Shown: positions 52,341-63,302, counted from the stretch's first letter. The stretch is DNA of 64,000 nt from Sphingobium sp. EP60837 (GCF_001658005.1 NZ_CP015987.1:984001-1048000), one strand, 5' to 3'. Numbers and translations: made by a program. The notes: generated by a model from the letters alone, not told the origin.

Positions 52341-52886
52341 CTAGCCGGATGCTTCGCGCCATTCCCCCTGGGCGATGCCGTCGAGGGTCCAGTCGCCGAT
52401 GCGCCACCGGATCAGGCGCAGCGTGGGAAGGCCAACCGCCGCGGTCATGCGGCGCACTTGCCGGTTGCGGCCTTCGCGGATCGTCAGGCGGAGCCAGCAA
52501 TCGGGCACGCTCTTGCGGAACCGGACCGGAGGATCGCGCGGCCAAAGGGCGGGATCGTCTATCCGTTCGACCTGTGCGGGCAAGGTCGGTCCGTCCTTCA
52601 GTCGGACGCCGCGCCGCAATCCCTCCAAGGCGGCCTCGTCGGGATCGCCTTCGACCTGAACGAGATAGGTTTTCGGGGTCTTGAAGCGGGGATCGGCGAT
52701 CCGGGCCTGCATTCGGCCATCGTCGGTCAGCAGCAACAAGCCCTCGCTGTCGAGGTCCAGCCGACCAGCCGGATAGACGCCAGGCCGGTCGATATAGGCA
52801 GCCAGGGTGGGACGGGGAGGTCCGGTACTTTCGTCCGAGAACTGGCACAGCACGCCATAGGGCTTGTTGAAGAGGATGAGCGTCAT
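52341..52886 (-). CDS. RluE/RsuA-family rRNA pseudouridine synthase
   Basis: The 181-residue protein begins [17 protein letters not shown], has the catalytic Asp in [15 protein letters not shown] and a closing [25 protein letters not shown]. It lacks an N-terminal S4 domain, like RluE, which modifies U2457 of 23S rRNA. The ATG at 52886 follows the stop of the RoxA-type gene by four bases, so the two are probably co-transcribed. It is convergent with the SRPBCC gene. Confidence 0.88.
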   Translation of the reverse strand: MTLILFNKPYGVLCQFSDESTGPPRPTLAAYIDRPGVYPAGRLDLDSEGLLLLTDDGRMQARIADPRFKTPKTYLVQVEGDPDEAALEGLRRGVRLKDGPTLPAQVERIDDPALWPRDPPVRFRKSVPDCWLRLTIREGRNRQVRRMTAAVGLPTLRLIRWRIGDWTLDGIAQGEWREASG

Positions 52887-52890
52887 GGCC

Positions 52891-54039
52891 TCAATCCTCA
52901 TCCTCGAAGGCGAGGCTGCCCTGATCGATCAGCGCCTTGATGAGCGTGACCGCCGCTTGCGAGGCGGCAAGCGCCGGATCAGTCCGCACGATGGGCGTGG
53001 CAGCCAGTTCTTCCGCGAGCGCTGCTGTTTCGCCATTACATTCGAAACAATGGCCATCGACGAAAAGCAGGATACCGGGGCCCTGCCGGATGAAGCCGAA
53101 GCGGCTGGCGGGATTGCGCCGCAACGGCGTGCCTAATGCGAGGAGGGCTTTCGCCTCCTGTTCCTCGACCGGCTCCTCTGGCCGCCAATCGGCGTCGGCA
53201 TATTTGGGCAGGCTGTTATGTAGCCCGAACCAGCGGGCGAAGGCGTCGCGGTCCGACAGGGCTTGCATAACCATCGCATGCAGGCGGTCGAGAGCAGGGG
53301 CGCTGATCTCACCTGCATTGACCTGGATCGCAAGGCCCGGATCGGCATAGCGATCCTCTTCGGTCAGTCCGTCCGCCTGATGCTCGCTCCAGCCTTCAAT
53401 CAGTTCGGCGACGGAAGGGGCGCGGAAGCCGATCGAATAGGTCATGCAGTCATCGCCGACAGCAATGCCGTCATGCGCATAGCAAGGCGGGACATAGAGC
53501 ATGTCGCCGGGCTCCAATATCCATTCATCCGTCGCATCGAAATCGGCGATCAGCCGCAGATCCTCATGCGGAACCAAGGGCGTTTGGGAATTGCACCGCG
53601 GCCCCACCCGCCAGCGCCGCCGGCCGAGGCCCTGGATCAGGAACACGTCATATTGATCATAATGCGGCCCAACGCCGCCGCCGTCCGTCGCATAGCTGAC
53701 CATCACATCGTCGATGCGCCAATTGGGTATGAAGCGGAAGGCGTCGATCAGTTCAGCGACCTGCGGAGCATGATGATCCACGGCCTGCACCAGCAGCGTC
53801 CAGGCACTGTCGCCCAGTTCGCCGAAGCGAGCCTCGGGCAGAGGGCCGCTTTCCATTTTCAGCCCGTCAGGCGTCTGCGTGATCAGGCGGGATTCGACAC
53901 CCTCCTCGCATGCGAGGCCCGCCAGTTCGTCAGGCTCCAGCGGATTGCGCCACGCCCGCCAGGGATTGCGGATCAGCAGAGGGCGTTGCTGCCAATAATC
54001 GCGCAGGAACATATCGACGTCGAAACTGGCCATTTGCAT
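52891..54039 (-). CDS. RoxA/YcfD-type ribosomal protein L16 arginine hydroxylase (JmjC-like)
   Basis: The 382-residue protein is a JmjC cupin oxygenase with Fe(II) ligands His126-x-Asp128 ([14 protein letters not shown]) and His189 ([10 protein letters not shown]), followed by the C-terminal winged-helix region typical of RoxA. E. coli YcfD hydroxylates an arginine of ribosomal protein L16. Start is ATG 54039 (MQMASFDVD) or 54033. Its pairing with a rRNA pseudouridine synthase gene fits a ribosome-modification role. Confidence 0.85.
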   Translation of the reverse strand: MQMASFDVDMFLRDYWQQRPLLIRNPWRAWRNPLEPDELAGLACEEGVESRLITQTPDGLKMESGPLPEARFGELGDSAWTLLVQAVDHHAPQVAELIDAFRFIPNWRIDDVMVSYATDGGGVGPHYDQYDVFLIQGLGRRRWRVGPRCNSQTPLVPHEDLRLIADFDATDEWILEPGDMLYVPPCYAHDGIAVGDDCMTYSIGFRAPSVAELIEGWSEHQADGLTEEDRYADPGLAIQVNAGEISAPALDRLHAMVMQALSDRDAFARWFGLHNSLPKYADADWRPEEPVEEQEAKALLALGTPLRRNPASRFGFIRQGPGILLFVDGHCFECNGETAALAEELAATPIVRTDPALAASQAAVTLIKALIDQGSLAFEDED

Positions 54040-54114
54040 CCGCTGCCCATGCGCTGCCGAGCGGGCGCTGTCAAAGCCGCTGATCCAGGTGCATCGAAAG
54101 ACGAACAAAACGCT

Positions 54115-54133
54115 ATTGCGAAGCTGTAGCAAT
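54115..54133 (+). promoter_or_regulatory. Fur-box-like palindrome upstream of the siderophore receptor
   Basis: ATTGC and GCAAT flank a nine-base centre (ATTGCGAAGCTGTAGCAAT). The site is 42 bases upstream of the receptor ATG, a likely promoter position. It resembles alphaproteobacterial Fur boxes of the TGCGA/TCGCA kind in one half only. Iron control of the receptor would be expected. Confidence 0.4.
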
Positions 54134-54174
54134 ATATCTAGGTGCAGGTCCATGGATCGTAAGGGGGATTTCTG

Positions 54175-56229
54175 ATGAAAACTGACGGCATCATGAAGAT
54201 CGGTGTTGCATTGGCGGCTTTGGCCGTGGCGCACCCCGTTCTCGCCAATGAGGCGGCCGCTCCTGAGGATGCGGACACGAGCAGCGACAGCATCGTGGTG
54301 ACGGCGCGAGCAGGCACCAAGACCGAAACGCCGCCGATCCAGGTGCCGCAGCCGGTTACCGTCATCAGTGACCAGACTTTTCTGTCGCAAGGCGCGATCA
54401 GCATCAGCGACACCGTCCGCTATGCCGCGGGGGTGACGGCAAATGCCTATGGCCGCGACACGCGCGTGGACAGCTTTGTCATTCGCGGGATCAGTGCGCA
54501 GCAGTTCCGCGACGGCATGCGCGATATCTTCAGCTATTATGCCAGCATCACCGCCGACCCCTATAATTTCTCACAGGTGGAAATCGTGCGTGGCCCGGCA
54601 TCGGTGCTGTTTGGTCAGGGCTCGATCGGCGGTCTGGTCAATCTCGTTTCCAAGACGCCGACCTTCCAGACGGGCGGCGAAGTTTCGGTCGTCTATGGCA
54701 GCTACGACCGGAAAGAAGCGATGGGCGACGTCAATGTCGCGCTGTCCGACACATTGGCGGTCCGTGCGGTGGGCCGGGTCCGCGACGCCGACACCTATGT
54801 CGATCATGTCCGCGATGACCGCGTCTTTTTCTCGCCGTCCATTCGCTGGCAGCCGACGCCGGATACGGACATCACGCTGCTTGGCCTTTATCAGAAGGAC
54901 AAGAGCGGATCGACGTCGCAGTTCCTGCCCATCGTGGGAACTTTCCGTCCCAATCCCAACAATAGCGAAACGCTCGACCCCTATCTGTTCGTCGGCAAGC
55001 CGGGCTGGGACCGCTATGACGGCCGCATGCTTCAGGGTGGCGGATCGCTGACCCAGCGCTTTGGCGATAATGTTCAGTTGAACGTGAAGGCGCGCTACAT
55101 CGATAGCGATCTCACCTATTTTACGCATTATACCGACAGTTACACCAATCCGACCAATCCTTATCTGGACGCTGCCGGGCGCACGATCACCCTGTTGAAC
55201 GAGGGTTCCTATGCCCGCATGAATGTCTTTTCGACCGACAACAATCTGCTGTTCAAATTTAACACCGGATCGCAGATCGAACATAAGCTGCTGGTCGGCG
55301 TCGATTATAGCTGGAACGAAGTGCGCAAGCGCGGCGGTTATGGGTCGGACATCATCGATCTCTATGACATCGACTATGACGCACTGACCATCCCCGCACT
55401 TGACCAATATTCAACGCGGGAATCCCAGAAACAGCTTGGCCTCTATGTGCAGGATCAGATCCGCATGTGGGACCGTGTATCGGTCGTGCTTGGCGCGCGG
55501 CGCGACCGCGTGGCCACCGCCGGGTCGCAGGTAAAGGACAAGGCGACGACATTCCGCGCGGGCATCATCGGCGAGATCGGCGCGGGCTTTTCACCCTTCT
55601 TCAGCTATACCGAGAGCTTCCTGCCGATCGCCATGACAATCGATGGCGGCGGTCAGGCGAAGCCCCAGCGGGGCACGCAATATGAGGCGGGCCTCAAATG
55701 GCAGCCGGAGCCAAACACGCTGCTCACCGTCACCGCATTCCACATCAAGGAAATCAATCGCATCATCTACGGCGCTGGCACTTCGGTCACCCAGTCGGGG
55801 GAAATCACCAGCAAGGGCATCGAAGTCGAAGCCAGCCACAGATTGCCGGAAGATTTCGAATTGGGGGTCAACTATGGTTACAACAAGCTGGTTTCGCACG
55901 AAACGGCGACCTTTGATTATCTGCCACGCCATGCGGCCTCGCTTTGGACGACCAAGACCTTCGGCCTTGAGGATGGAGCGCAACTGCGGCTTGGCGCGGG
56001 AGTCAACTATACCGGGAAACGCAGTTCGGTCGGCTCGGCCTGGACCATAGTGACGCCCAGCTACACGCTGGTCGATGCGCTGGCGGAGATCAACTGGAAG
56101 GATTGGCGCTTTGCGATCAATGCGACCAACCTGTTGAACAAGCGCTATTTCGCGTCCTGCCTGTCGCGTGGCGACTGCTTCGTAGGCGCGCCGCGCAACG
56201 TCATGGGCACGGCGACTTTCCGGTTCTAG
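54175..56229 (+). CDS. TonB-dependent siderophore receptor
   Basis: The 684-residue protein has a signal peptide (about 1-23), TonB box-like IVVTARAG, and a plug with VSVIS-like TVISDQTFLSQGA and VEIVRGPASVLFGQGSIGGLVN, then a barrel ending in FRF. The plug pattern fits ferric-siderophore receptors such as FhuE/FoxA types. A disulfide-like CLSRGDC precedes the C terminus. AAGGGGG precedes the ATG and a Fur-like palindrome lies upstream. The siderophore is unknown; no biosynthesis genes are near. Confidence 0.9.
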   Translation: MKTDGIMKIGVALAALAVAHPVLANEAAAPEDADTSSDSIVVTARAGTKTETPPIQVPQPVTVISDQTFLSQGAISISDTVRYAAGVTANAYGRDTRVDSFVIRGISAQQFRDGMRDIFSYYASITADPYNFSQVEIVRGPASVLFGQGSIGGLVNLVSKTPTFQTGGEVSVVYGSYDRKEAMGDVNVALSDTLAVRAVGRVRDADTYVDHVRDDRVFFSPSIRWQPTPDTDITLLGLYQKDKSGSTSQFLPIVGTFRPNPNNSETLDPYLFVGKPGWDRYDGRMLQGGGSLTQRFGDNVQLNVKARYIDSDLTYFTHYTDSYTNPTNPYLDAAGRTITLLNEGSYARMNVFSTDNNLLFKFNTGSQIEHKLLVGVDYSWNEVRKRGGYGSDIIDLYDIDYDALTIPALDQYSTRESQKQLGLYVQDQIRMWDRVSVVLGARRDRVATAGSQVKDKATTFRAGIIGEIGAGFSPFFSYTESFLPIAMTIDGGGQAKPQRGTQYEAGLKWQPEPNTLLTVTAFHIKEINRIIYGAGTSVTQSGEITSKGIEVEASHRLPEDFELGVNYGYNKLVSHETATFDYLPRHAASLWTTKTFGLEDGAQLRLGAGVNYTGKRSSVGSAWTIVTPSYTLVDALAEINWKDWRFAINATNLLNKRYFASCLSRGDCFVGAPRNVMGTATFRF

Positions 56230-56420
56230 CAAGCGACGGGCCTGGCGCAGGGGGCATCCCCTTGCTCCATGCTGCCTCGGCTTTTCCATGGATGCCGGTT
56301 TTGATGATCTAAGCCGATCGGCCGCGCCTTGGCGTGTTAGCTTCCTACTATCTTCTTGACTCGATATGGAACTCATAAGTACCCATTTCTTCAAGAAGCA
56401 AGAGAGAGGATGATGAGGCT

Positions 56421-57236
56421 ATGGCGCGCTTGGAAGGAAAAGTGGCAATCGTCACGGGTGCAGGTCGTCCGGATAATATCGGTGCAGCAGTATGTGACGC
56501 CTTTTTGCGCGAAGGTGCGCGCGCGGTCATCGCTACCGACCTGCGGGTAGAATCCACCGCCGCGCTGACGGGCGAAATGGAGGGTAAGCATGGCGCGGGC
56601 CGGTTCAAGCTGGTGGTGCAGGATGCGACGCTGGAGGCGGATTGGGCGGCGCTGGTGGAAACGGTTCTTGCCGAGTTCGGCGCGATTGATGTCCTGGTGA
56701 ATAATGCGGGCATATCGATCCACGGCGGCATTGAAACCACTTCTCTGGAAGACCTGCGCAAGGTAATGGCCGTCAATCATGACAGCGGTTTCCTGGGCAT
56801 GAAGCATTGCGCGCCCGCGCTTAGCGAGACCATCAAACGCTTTCCCGGCGGCGGTTCGGTGATCAATACCGTGTCGATGGCGTCCTACATGCCCAATGCG
56901 AACAATCTGGGATATCATGTGTCCAAATCGGCGCAGCGCATGCTGACGCTGTGCGGCGCGATCGAATTCGGACCCAAGCGGATTCGCGTGAATTCGGTGC
57001 ATCCGGGCCAGACCACCACGCCGCTTTTGAAAGAAGCCTATGAGGAATATGCGCGCCTGGGACTCTATGAATCGGGCCAGGCCGGGATCCAAAATTTGGT
57101 CGATATGTGCCCGCTCGGCATCGAAAGCTTTCCTGAAGATACAGCGCACGCCTTTGTCTATCTCGCTTCGGACGAGTCCCGCTTCGTGACCGGGGCATCC
57201 ATCTATCATGATGGGGGGCTTGGCCGCCGTTACTGA
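56421..57236 (+). CDS. SDR-family oxidoreductase
   Basis: The 271-residue enzyme is a classical SDR: GAGRPDNIGAA for NAD(P) binding, NNAGIS, catalytic Ser in VSMAS and YHVSK with Tyr and Lys intact. It ends YHDGGLGRRY. Substrate and cofactor preference are unclear. AGAGAGGATGATGAG lies upstream. It is convergent with a TetR gene and 191 bp downstream of the siderophore receptor gene. Confidence 0.88.
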   Translation: MARLEGKVAIVTGAGRPDNIGAAVCDAFLREGARAVIATDLRVESTAALTGEMEGKHGAGRFKLVVQDATLEADWAALVETVLAEFGAIDVLVNNAGISIHGGIETTSLEDLRKVMAVNHDSGFLGMKHCAPALSETIKRFPGGGSVINTVSMASYMPNANNLGYHVSKSAQRMLTLCGAIEFGPKRIRVNSVHPGQTTTPLLKEAYEEYARLGLYESGQAGIQNLVDMCPLGIESFPEDTAHAFVYLASDESRFVTGASIYHDGGLGRRY

Positions 57237-57248
57237 GATTTAAGGAGG

Positions 57249-57275
57249 GGCGGGTGGAGGCGTCTGCCCCCCGCC
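57249..57275. terminator. Possible weak terminator between convergent genes
   Basis: GGCGGG and CCCGCC form a 6-bp stem with a 15-base loop, followed on the plus strand by GCCTTT. It lies between the SDR stop and the convergent TetR stop codon. The stem is short, so this is a tentative call. Confidence 0.3.
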
Positions 57276-57280
57276 GCCTT

Positions 57281-57928
57281 TCATCCTGCGACTGGGGTGA
57301 GGCCCTGGGCTATGAGCCTGGCGATGCGCCGGGCCTTTTCATCCGCCTCTTCATCGGAAAGCGGCTGGGCGGTGCCGGCGGAGACGGCCATGACCATGTC
57401 CTGCGATAGGACCCACAGGAAGATGGACGCTATTTCGTTGCAATCGACCGGGCGGATCAGGCCCCTGGCCTGAAGTCGTTCGAGATAGGATCGCAGAGGC
57501 GCCTGCTGGCGGAGCCTGCGGGTTTCCTCCATCGCTTTCCTGAATTCGGGGAAGCGGAGCCCTTCGCGCATGCTGATTGCCGTGATCGCATGGGCGGCAG
57601 GCGTACGCGTGCTGCGCATGATCATGCGCGCCCATTCATAAAGGCCCTCGGCCGGATCGTTTCGGTCCAGTAAGCTCAGATCCGCCGCCATGTTGCGATC
57701 CGCTATCTGGTCCAGGACCGCGCGCAACAGCCCAGGCTTTCCGCCATATTTGGCGTATATGGTCTTTTTGGACACTTTCGCCTGCCGCGCGATGATCTGA
57801 AGCGTTGCCCGCTCATAGCCCAGCTCAATCAGAGCCTGCTCGGCGACTTCCAGCAGAGCTTGGGCGCGATTTTCGACCTCTGCCGACTTGGGCCGCCCCG
57901 CCCTGCTTCGCCTGTCATGCCCATGCAT
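57281..57928 (-). CDS. TetR/AcrR-family transcriptional regulator
   Basis: The 215-residue protein has the TetR helix-turn-helix (GYERATLQIIARQAKVSKKTI, shortened) and a C-terminal helical domain with TetR_C features. It is downstream of the lrp-like gene on the same strand but separated by 253 bases and a strong terminator, so it is a separate unit. The convergent SDR or something else could be its target. Ligand unknown. Confidence 0.85.
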   Translation of the reverse strand: MHGHDRRSRAGRPKSAEVENRAQALLEVAEQALIELGYERATLQIIARQAKVSKKTIYAKYGGKPGLLRAVLDQIADRNMAADLSLLDRNDPAEGLYEWARMIMRSTRTPAAHAITAISMREGLRFPEFRKAMEETRRLRQQAPLRSYLERLQARGLIRPVDCNEIASIFLWVLSQDMVMAVSAGTAQPLSDEEADEKARRIARLIAQGLTPVAG

Positions 57929-57990
57929 CGCGCATGCTTGGCGGCATCGGCGGTCAAGTGCAAGGGGAGAGGATAGCGGCGCTCGTGCTA

Positions 57991-58023
57991 AAAGCGTCCC
58001 GCCTTGCCCCAGAAGGCGGGACG
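57991..58023 (-). terminator. Rho-independent terminator of the lrp-like gene
   Basis: CGTCCCGCCTT (57995-58005) and AAGGCGGGACG (58013-58023) form a perfect 11-bp stem with a 7-base loop. On the minus strand it is followed by CTTTTAGC, a short T-run. It lies about 160 bases downstream of the lrp stop and is the strongest hairpin in the window. Confidence 0.65.
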
Positions 58024-58181
58024 GGACGCTCCTACGGTCGCAGGCCGCCCCCGAATAACCGTGCGCGGGCCGCGTCCATGGATAAAACCGGCTAAGTCAT
58101 TGAAAGTTCCCGATCATGGGGCTGCGTCCTGCCGCTATACGGGCTCGGCGCAGCGCTTAAGTTCATGGTATCGCCCAGCTC

Positions 58182-58658
58182 TCACACAGGTATCGCAGTC
58201 GTATATTTCGTCATGGAAAGGGCGAAATGAGACGCCGCATTGGCCACCGCCGCTTGTCCGAGCAATGTGTGCATCAGGAAGAGATTATAGTCCGCCACAT
58301 CGGCGACGACTATCCGGAGCAGATAGTCCCACTCGCCCGACATGGAAAAACATTCGACGATTTCAGGACGGCTATCCACAAAGTCCTCAAATGCCTGCCT
58401 CGCGTCACGAGCGTGGCTGCGCATGCGGATGTTGCAAAGCACGTTCACGCCGCGATCGATCTTCTCCGGGTTCACCAAGCGTACCGAGCCCGTGAGGATG
58501 CCGGCGGCTTCCAGCGCCTTGATACGGCGCCAGCAGGAGGCCGTTGACGCGCCGACCCTGTCCGCCAGTTCCGCATGGCTGACCGTCGCGTCGCTTTGAA
58601 GGGCTGATAGGATCCTACGGTCAATGGCGTCGATCTGATGAGAGTTTTTCATGTTCAT
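58182..58658 (-). CDS. Lrp/AsnC-family transcriptional regulator
   Basis: The 158-residue protein has an N-terminal helix-turn-helix (IDAIDRRILSALQSDATVS, LADRVGASTASCWRRIKALE) and a C-terminal RAM ligand-binding domain (about 65-155, with AFEDFVDSRPEIVECFSMSGEWDYLL). It is divergent from the phenylalanine/tyrosine degradation operon across about 90 bp. By family and position it probably senses an aromatic amino acid or its product and controls the operon. Confidence 0.9.
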   Translation of the reverse strand: MNMKNSHQIDAIDRRILSALQSDATVSHAELADRVGASTASCWRRIKALEAAGILTGSVRLVNPEKIDRGVNVLCNIRMRSHARDARQAFEDFVDSRPEIVECFSMSGEWDYLLRIVVADVADYNLFLMHTLLGQAAVANAASHFALSMTKYTTAIPV

Positions 58659-58746
58659 CGTCTCTATGATGAAAAACTATCAGATGATGCGGCATTTCGC
58701 TGAATATTGAAACCTCTTTTCGGTGGCTTCATGCGATAAGGTGGCC

Positions 58747-59610
58747 ATGGCGCAGCCTGCTACCGAGCGTCCCGCGCAAGCCGCCGAGGACTGGACGATC
58801 CCTCAGGATTGGGAAGCCTACACGCCGCAAGACCATGCGATGTGGGACAGGCTGTTCGCGCGTCAGGCGGCGATGCTCCCCGAGCGGGCAGTCAAGGAGT
58901 TTATGGACGGCCTGGACGTCCTTCGCTTGTCGAAGTCCGGTATTCCAGACTTTGCCGAACTGTCCGATCGACTGATGAAATTGACGGGCTGGCAAGTCGT
59001 GGCGGTGCCGGGGCTGGTGCCTGACCGGATATTCTTCGAACATCTGGCCAATCGCCGCTTTGTCGCGGGCCGCTTTATCCGCACGCCTGAGCAACTGGAT
59101 TATCTTCAGGAACCGGATGTGTTCCACGATGTGTTCGGCCATGTCCCGCTGCTCGCCCACCCCGCATTTGCCGATTATATGCAGGCTTATGGCGAGGGCG
59201 GGCTGCGTGCCGACGGACTTGGCGCGATCGATCGCCTGGCGCGTCTATATTGGTACACGGTCGAGTTCGGGTTGATCCGGCAGGGCCAGGATTTGAAGCT
59301 TTATGGGGCTGGCATCCTGTCTTCCTATGGCGAGTCCGTCTTCGCCCTGGATGACCCCTCGCCAAATCGCATCGGCTTCAATCTCAAGCGGCTGATGCGG
59401 ACCCATTACCGGATCGACGACTATCAGCAGACGTATTTCGTGATCGACAGCTTCGATGACCTGCTTCGCCAGACCGTCGAGATGGATTTCGCGCCGCTTT
59501 ATGAAGAGTTGCAGCGCGAGAGCGACTTGGGAACTGCGGAGATCATTCCGCAGGACATAATCTTCAACCGGGGCACGCAAGCGTATGCGCGGTCCAAAAC
59601 GGGAGCATGA
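58747..59610 (+). CDS. phhA: Phenylalanine 4-monooxygenase
   Basis: The 287-residue enzyme hydroxylates phenylalanine to tyrosine using tetrahydropterin and iron. Iron ligands are His127 and His132 (FHDVFGHVPLL) and Glu173 (TVEFGLI). The length fits bacterial phenylalanine hydroxylases, which lack the regulatory domain. Start is the ATG at 58747, preceded by AAGG; an upstream GTG at 58723 is possible. It overlaps hppD by four bases. No pterin dehydratase gene (phhB) is adjacent. Confidence 0.93.
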   Translation: MAQPATERPAQAAEDWTIPQDWEAYTPQDHAMWDRLFARQAAMLPERAVKEFMDGLDVLRLSKSGIPDFAELSDRLMKLTGWQVVAVPGLVPDRIFFEHLANRRFVAGRFIRTPEQLDYLQEPDVFHDVFGHVPLLAHPAFADYMQAYGEGGLRADGLGAIDRLARLYWYTVEFGLIRQGQDLKLYGAGILSSYGESVFALDDPSPNRIGFNLKRLMRTHYRIDDYQQTYFVIDSFDDLLRQTVEMDFAPLYEELQRESDLGTAEIIPQDIIFNRGTQAYARSKTGA

Positions 59611-60647
59611 CTGGCATGACAGCCAATCCGCTTGGCCTTAATGGCTTTGAATTTGTCGAATTTACGTCTCCAGAACCGGATGCGATGTCGCAGCAGTTCC
59701 AGCAACTGGGCTTTGTGCCGACGCACCGGCATCCGGTGAAGAACATCACCCGTTACAAGCAGGGCCGCATCAACCTGATGCTGAACCGCGACGATGCCGG
59801 CCGGGTCGCCGCCTTTCGTGGCGAACATGGTCCATCGGCCAGCGCGATGGCCTTTCGCGTCGCTGATCCAGAAGCGGCGATGCGGTGGGCGCTTGATCAT
59901 GGCGCCAAGCCGACCGAGGAAGACGATACGGTCATTCAGGGGATTGGCGGGTCCTATCTCTATTTCGTTCAGGATGGCGGCGATCTCTATGCAGATTGGG
60001 CGGAGTTCCCGGGCTGGCGCGAAGCGGAGGCTGTGAACAATGTCGGGCTCGACCTGCTTGACCACCTCACCCATAATGTCGAACGCGGACATATGCGCGT
60101 ATGGAGCCAATTCTACCGGACGCTCTTCAATTTCGAGGAGCAGAAATATTTCGATATCAAAGGGAAGGTGACCGGCCTTTTCAGCCAGGCTATGATCGCT
60201 CCGGATCGAGCTATCCGCATTCCGCTTAACGAAAGCCAGGATGAGAATAGCCAGATCGAGGAGTTCATCCGGCAATATCATGGCGAGGGTATCCAGCATC
60301 TGGCCCTTACCACGGCCAATATCTACGAGACGGTGGAAAAGCTGCGGGCGCGCGGCGTGCGGCTTCAGGACACGATCGATACTTATTATGAGCTGGTCGA
60401 CAAACGGGTGCCCGGTCATGGCGAGGATCTGGAACGGCTGAAGAAAAATCGCATCCTGATCGATGGGAATGCGCAGGAAGAGGGCATATTGCTACAGATC
60501 TTCACGGAAAATAAGTTCGGCCCGATTTTCTTCGAGATCATCCAGCGCAAGGGCAATGAAGGTTTCGGCAACGGCAATTTTCAGGCATTGTTCGAAAGCA
60601 TAGAACTCGACCAGATAAGGCGGGGCGTTATCACCGTTGACGAGTGA
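59607..60647 (+). CDS. hppD: 4-Hydroxyphenylpyruvate dioxygenase
   Basis: The 346-residue enzyme converts 4-hydroxyphenylpyruvate to homogentisate. It has two vicinal-oxygen-chelate halves and iron ligands His153 (LLDHLTHNV), His231 (GIQHLAL) and Glu310 (PIFFEIIQR), with KFGPIFFE typical of the family. The start overlaps the phhA stop codon. The required tyrosine aminotransferase is not in this window. Confidence 0.93.
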   Translation: MTGMTANPLGLNGFEFVEFTSPEPDAMSQQFQQLGFVPTHRHPVKNITRYKQGRINLMLNRDDAGRVAAFRGEHGPSASAMAFRVADPEAAMRWALDHGAKPTEEDDTVIQGIGGSYLYFVQDGGDLYADWAEFPGWREAEAVNNVGLDLLDHLTHNVERGHMRVWSQFYRTLFNFEEQKYFDIKGKVTGLFSQAMIAPDRAIRIPLNESQDENSQIEEFIRQYHGEGIQHLALTTANIYETVEKLRARGVRLQDTIDTYYELVDKRVPGHGEDLERLKKNRILIDGNAQEEGILLQIFTENKFGPIFFEIIQRKGNEGFGNGNFQALFESIELDQIRRGVITVDE

Positions 60648-60654
60648 GGCTGAT

Positions 60655-62007
60655 ATGAATGCTTCCACCACTGGCGGTTCCTTCGCTCCAGTCGTTGAGG
60701 CATCCGGGCGTGTCGAGCCGACGATGCCGGGTTTCGGGAACCTGCATTCCACCGAAGCGCTGCCGGGCGCGCTGCCGGTGGGCCGTAATTCCCCCCAGCG
60801 TGCGCCTTATGGCCTCTACGCAGAGCAGCTTTCGGGCACCGCTTTCACCGCGCCCCGGCATCAGAACCATCGCAGTTGGCTCTATCGGATGCGGCCGTCA
60901 GCGGGCCATCAGCCTTTCCGCCCTTATGCCACTCCTAGCCTGTTGCGCTCCGGGCCGTTCACTGAACGGACGCCGTCGCCTAATCGCCTTCGTTGGAATC
61001 CGCTTGAACTGCCTAAGGAGCCGACTGACTTCATCGACGGGCTCATCAGCCATGTCGGCAATGGAGACGTTGCGGCAGGCATCGGATGCGGCATTCACAT
61101 GTTCGCGGCCAACAATTCGATGGGCGATCGCGCATTCTTCAATGCCGATGGCGAGATGGTGATCCTGCCGCAAGAGGGCCGGTTGCGCATTGTGACCGAG
61201 TTTGGGATTCTGCGTGCCGGGCCGCTGGAAATGATCCTCATCCCCCGAGGCGTGCGTTTTCGCGTCGAATTGCTCGACGCTGGGGCTCGGGGCTATGTCT
61301 GCGAAAATTATGGAGCGCCCTTTCGCCTGCCGGAACTGGGACCGATCGGATCCAATGGGCTGGCCAATGCCCGCGATTTCGAAGCCCCGGTCGCGGCCTA
61401 TGAGGATATTGAGCGCTCCTATGAAATCGTCCAGAAATTCATGGGCGCGCTGTGGACCACTATGGCGGATCATAGTCCGTTCGACGTGGTCGCCTGGCAC
61501 GGCAATCTCGCGCCCGTCCGTTATGATCTGCGCCGTTTCAACACGATGGGCACAGTCAGCTATGATCATCCCGATCCGTCGATCTTCACTGTCCTCACAT
61601 CGCCCAGCGACACGCCGGGCACCGCCAATGTCGATTTCGTGATCTTCCCCCCGCGCTGGATGGTGGCGGAAGACACGTTCCGCCCGCCCTGGTTCCACCG
61701 CAACGTGATGAGTGAGTATATGGGCCTGATCCGCGGCGAATATGATGCGAAATCCGGCGGCTTCGTCCCCGGCGGCGCATCGCTGCACAATTGCATGTCG
61801 GCCCATGGCCCGGATGTGGAAAGCCATGGCAAGGCGGTGTCGGCGGCTCTGGCCCCCACCAAGATCGACGAGATGATGGCGTTCATGTTCGAAAGCCGCT
61901 TTCCCTTCGCGCCGACCGCCTGGGCGATGGAAACGCCGTTGCTTCAGGCCGATTATGACGCCTGCTGGGCGGGATTTCCCAAGGCGCAGCTGGAGCCTCG
62001 CTCATGA
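60655..62007 (+). CDS. hmgA: Homogentisate 1,2-dioxygenase
   Basis: The 450-residue enzyme opens the ring of homogentisate to maleylacetoacetate. Family blocks include [59 protein letters not shown] and the C-terminal [10 protein letters not shown], which includes iron-ligating His residues. ATG at 60655 has GAGG upstream; the frame extends a few codons further but that start is a TTG. It overlaps fahA by four bases. Confidence 0.95.
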   Translation: MNASTTGGSFAPVVEASGRVEPTMPGFGNLHSTEALPGALPVGRNSPQRAPYGLYAEQLSGTAFTAPRHQNHRSWLYRMRPSAGHQPFRPYATPSLLRSGPFTERTPSPNRLRWNPLELPKEPTDFIDGLISHVGNGDVAAGIGCGIHMFAANNSMGDRAFFNADGEMVILPQEGRLRIVTEFGILRAGPLEMILIPRGVRFRVELLDAGARGYVCENYGAPFRLPELGPIGSNGLANARDFEAPVAAYEDIERSYEIVQKFMGALWTTMADHSPFDVVAWHGNLAPVRYDLRRFNTMGTVSYDHPDPSIFTVLTSPSDTPGTANVDFVIFPPRWMVAEDTFRPPWFHRNVMSEYMGLIRGEYDAKSGGFVPGGASLHNCMSAHGPDVESHGKAVSAALAPTKIDEMMAFMFESRFPFAPTAWAMETPLLQADYDACWAGFPKAQLEPRS

Positions 62008-63302
62008 GTTGGTGGCGCACGGACGAGACGCATGATCCGGCGCGGACCAGCTGGGCGGAGAGTGCGCAAGGGCACGGGGATTTTCCGATCCAGAACCTTC
62101 CCTTCGGCATTTTTGCGCCGCGAGGTGAGGGGCCGAGGATCGGCGTCGCGATAGGGGACATGATCCTCGACCTGCGCGCCTGCACGACAGCTAATCTGCT
62201 GAGCGGGGATTGGCAGGAGATATGCAGCGAAGCAACGCTCAATCGGCTGCTCGCCCTGCCGTCCGAAAGGCGTCGCGCGTTGCGGCGGCGTGTTAGCGAC
62301 CTGCTGTCGGACGAGGCGAACCGCGCAGCCGTGGAGCCTCTGCTTCGTCAAGCCGCTGATGCCGTCATGCATTTGCCCGCGCGGATCGGCGATTATACCG
62401 ATTTCTACGTCGGCATTCATCATGCCAACAATGTCGGGCGGCAGTTCCGGCCCGATAACCCGTTGCTGCCCAATTATAAATATGTGCCGATAGGCTATCA
62501 TGGCCGGGCTTCGTCGATCCGCCAGTCCGGCGTGCCGGTTCGCCGTCCCAGCGGTCAGCGAAAGCCGCACGACGCTGAGCATCCGATCTTCGGCCCTTCA
62601 GTTCGGCTCGACTATGAACTGGAACTTGGCGTGTGGATCGGGCCGGGCAATCGGCTCGGCGAAGCTATTCCCATCGGGGAAGCCAATGAGCATGTGGCAG
62701 GTTTCTGCCTGCTCAACGACTGGTCGGCGCGCGACTTTCAGGCGTGGGAATATCAGCCGCTCGGCCCCTTCCTCGCCAAGAATTTCCAATCGACCATATC
62801 GCCCTGGATCGTGACGGCCGAGGCCATGGCTCCCTTCCACCTTCCGCAGCCTGCAAGGCCCGCGGGCGATCCGCAGCCGCTGCCCTATCTCTTGTCCGAA
62901 GCGGACCTGCAGCATGGTGCGTTGGCATTGACGCTGGAGGTGTTTCTGCAGACGCAGCGCATGCGGGAGGAAGGCGAGGCTCCAGTGCGTCTCAGCACAG
63001 GGCCGGCGACCAACATGTATTGGACGGTCAATCAGATCGTGACCCACCATGCGTCGAACGGGTGCAATCTCAATCCCGGTGACTTGCTCGGCACCGGCAC
63101 TATTTCGGCAGCGACGCGGGAGGGTTTCGGCAGTATGTTAGAGCTGGCCTCAGGGGGGCAGGACCCGTTCCAACTGTCCAATGGCGAAACACGCGCCTTC
63201 GTCGAGGATGGCGATGAGGTCATATTGCGTGCAACTGCGGACGCGCCGGGCTTTGTTTCCATTGGCCTTGGCGAGTGCCGGGCCGTGGTGTTGCCCGCAT
63301 GA
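62004..63302 (+). CDS. fahA: Fumarylacetoacetase
   Basis: The 432-residue enzyme hydrolyses fumarylacetoacetate to fumarate and acetoacetate, the last step of the pathway. It has an N-terminal SH3-like domain, then [45 protein letters not shown] (metal ligands), [15 protein letters not shown] and [10 protein letters not shown]. It overlaps hmgA and maiA by a few bases, so it is one transcript. Confidence 0.95.
   Translation: MSWWRTDETHDPARTSWAESAQGHGDFPIQNLPFGIFAPRGEGPRIGVAIGDMILDLRACTTANLLSGDWQEICSEATLNRLLALPSERRRALRRRVSDLLSDEANRAAVEPLLRQAADAVMHLPARIGDYTDFYVGIHHANNVGRQFRPDNPLLPNYKYVPIGYHGRASSIRQSGVPVRRPSGQRKPHDAEHPIFGPSVRLDYELELGVWIGPGNRLGEAIPIGEANEHVAGFCLLNDWSARDFQAWEYQPLGPFLAKNFQSTISPWIVTAEAMAPFHLPQPARPAGDPQPLPYLLSEADLQHGALALTLEVFLQTQRMREEGEAPVRLSTGPATNMYWTVNQIVTHHASNGCNLNPGDLLGTGTISAATREGFGSMLELASGGQDPFQLSNGETRAFVEDGDEVILRATADAPGFVSIGLGECRAVVLPA

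Noticed and set aside
56353..56398. CTTCTTGA/TCAAGAAG inverted repeat upstream of the SDR at 56421
   Set aside because: The 31-base spacer is too long for a simple operator and no regulator is linked to it.
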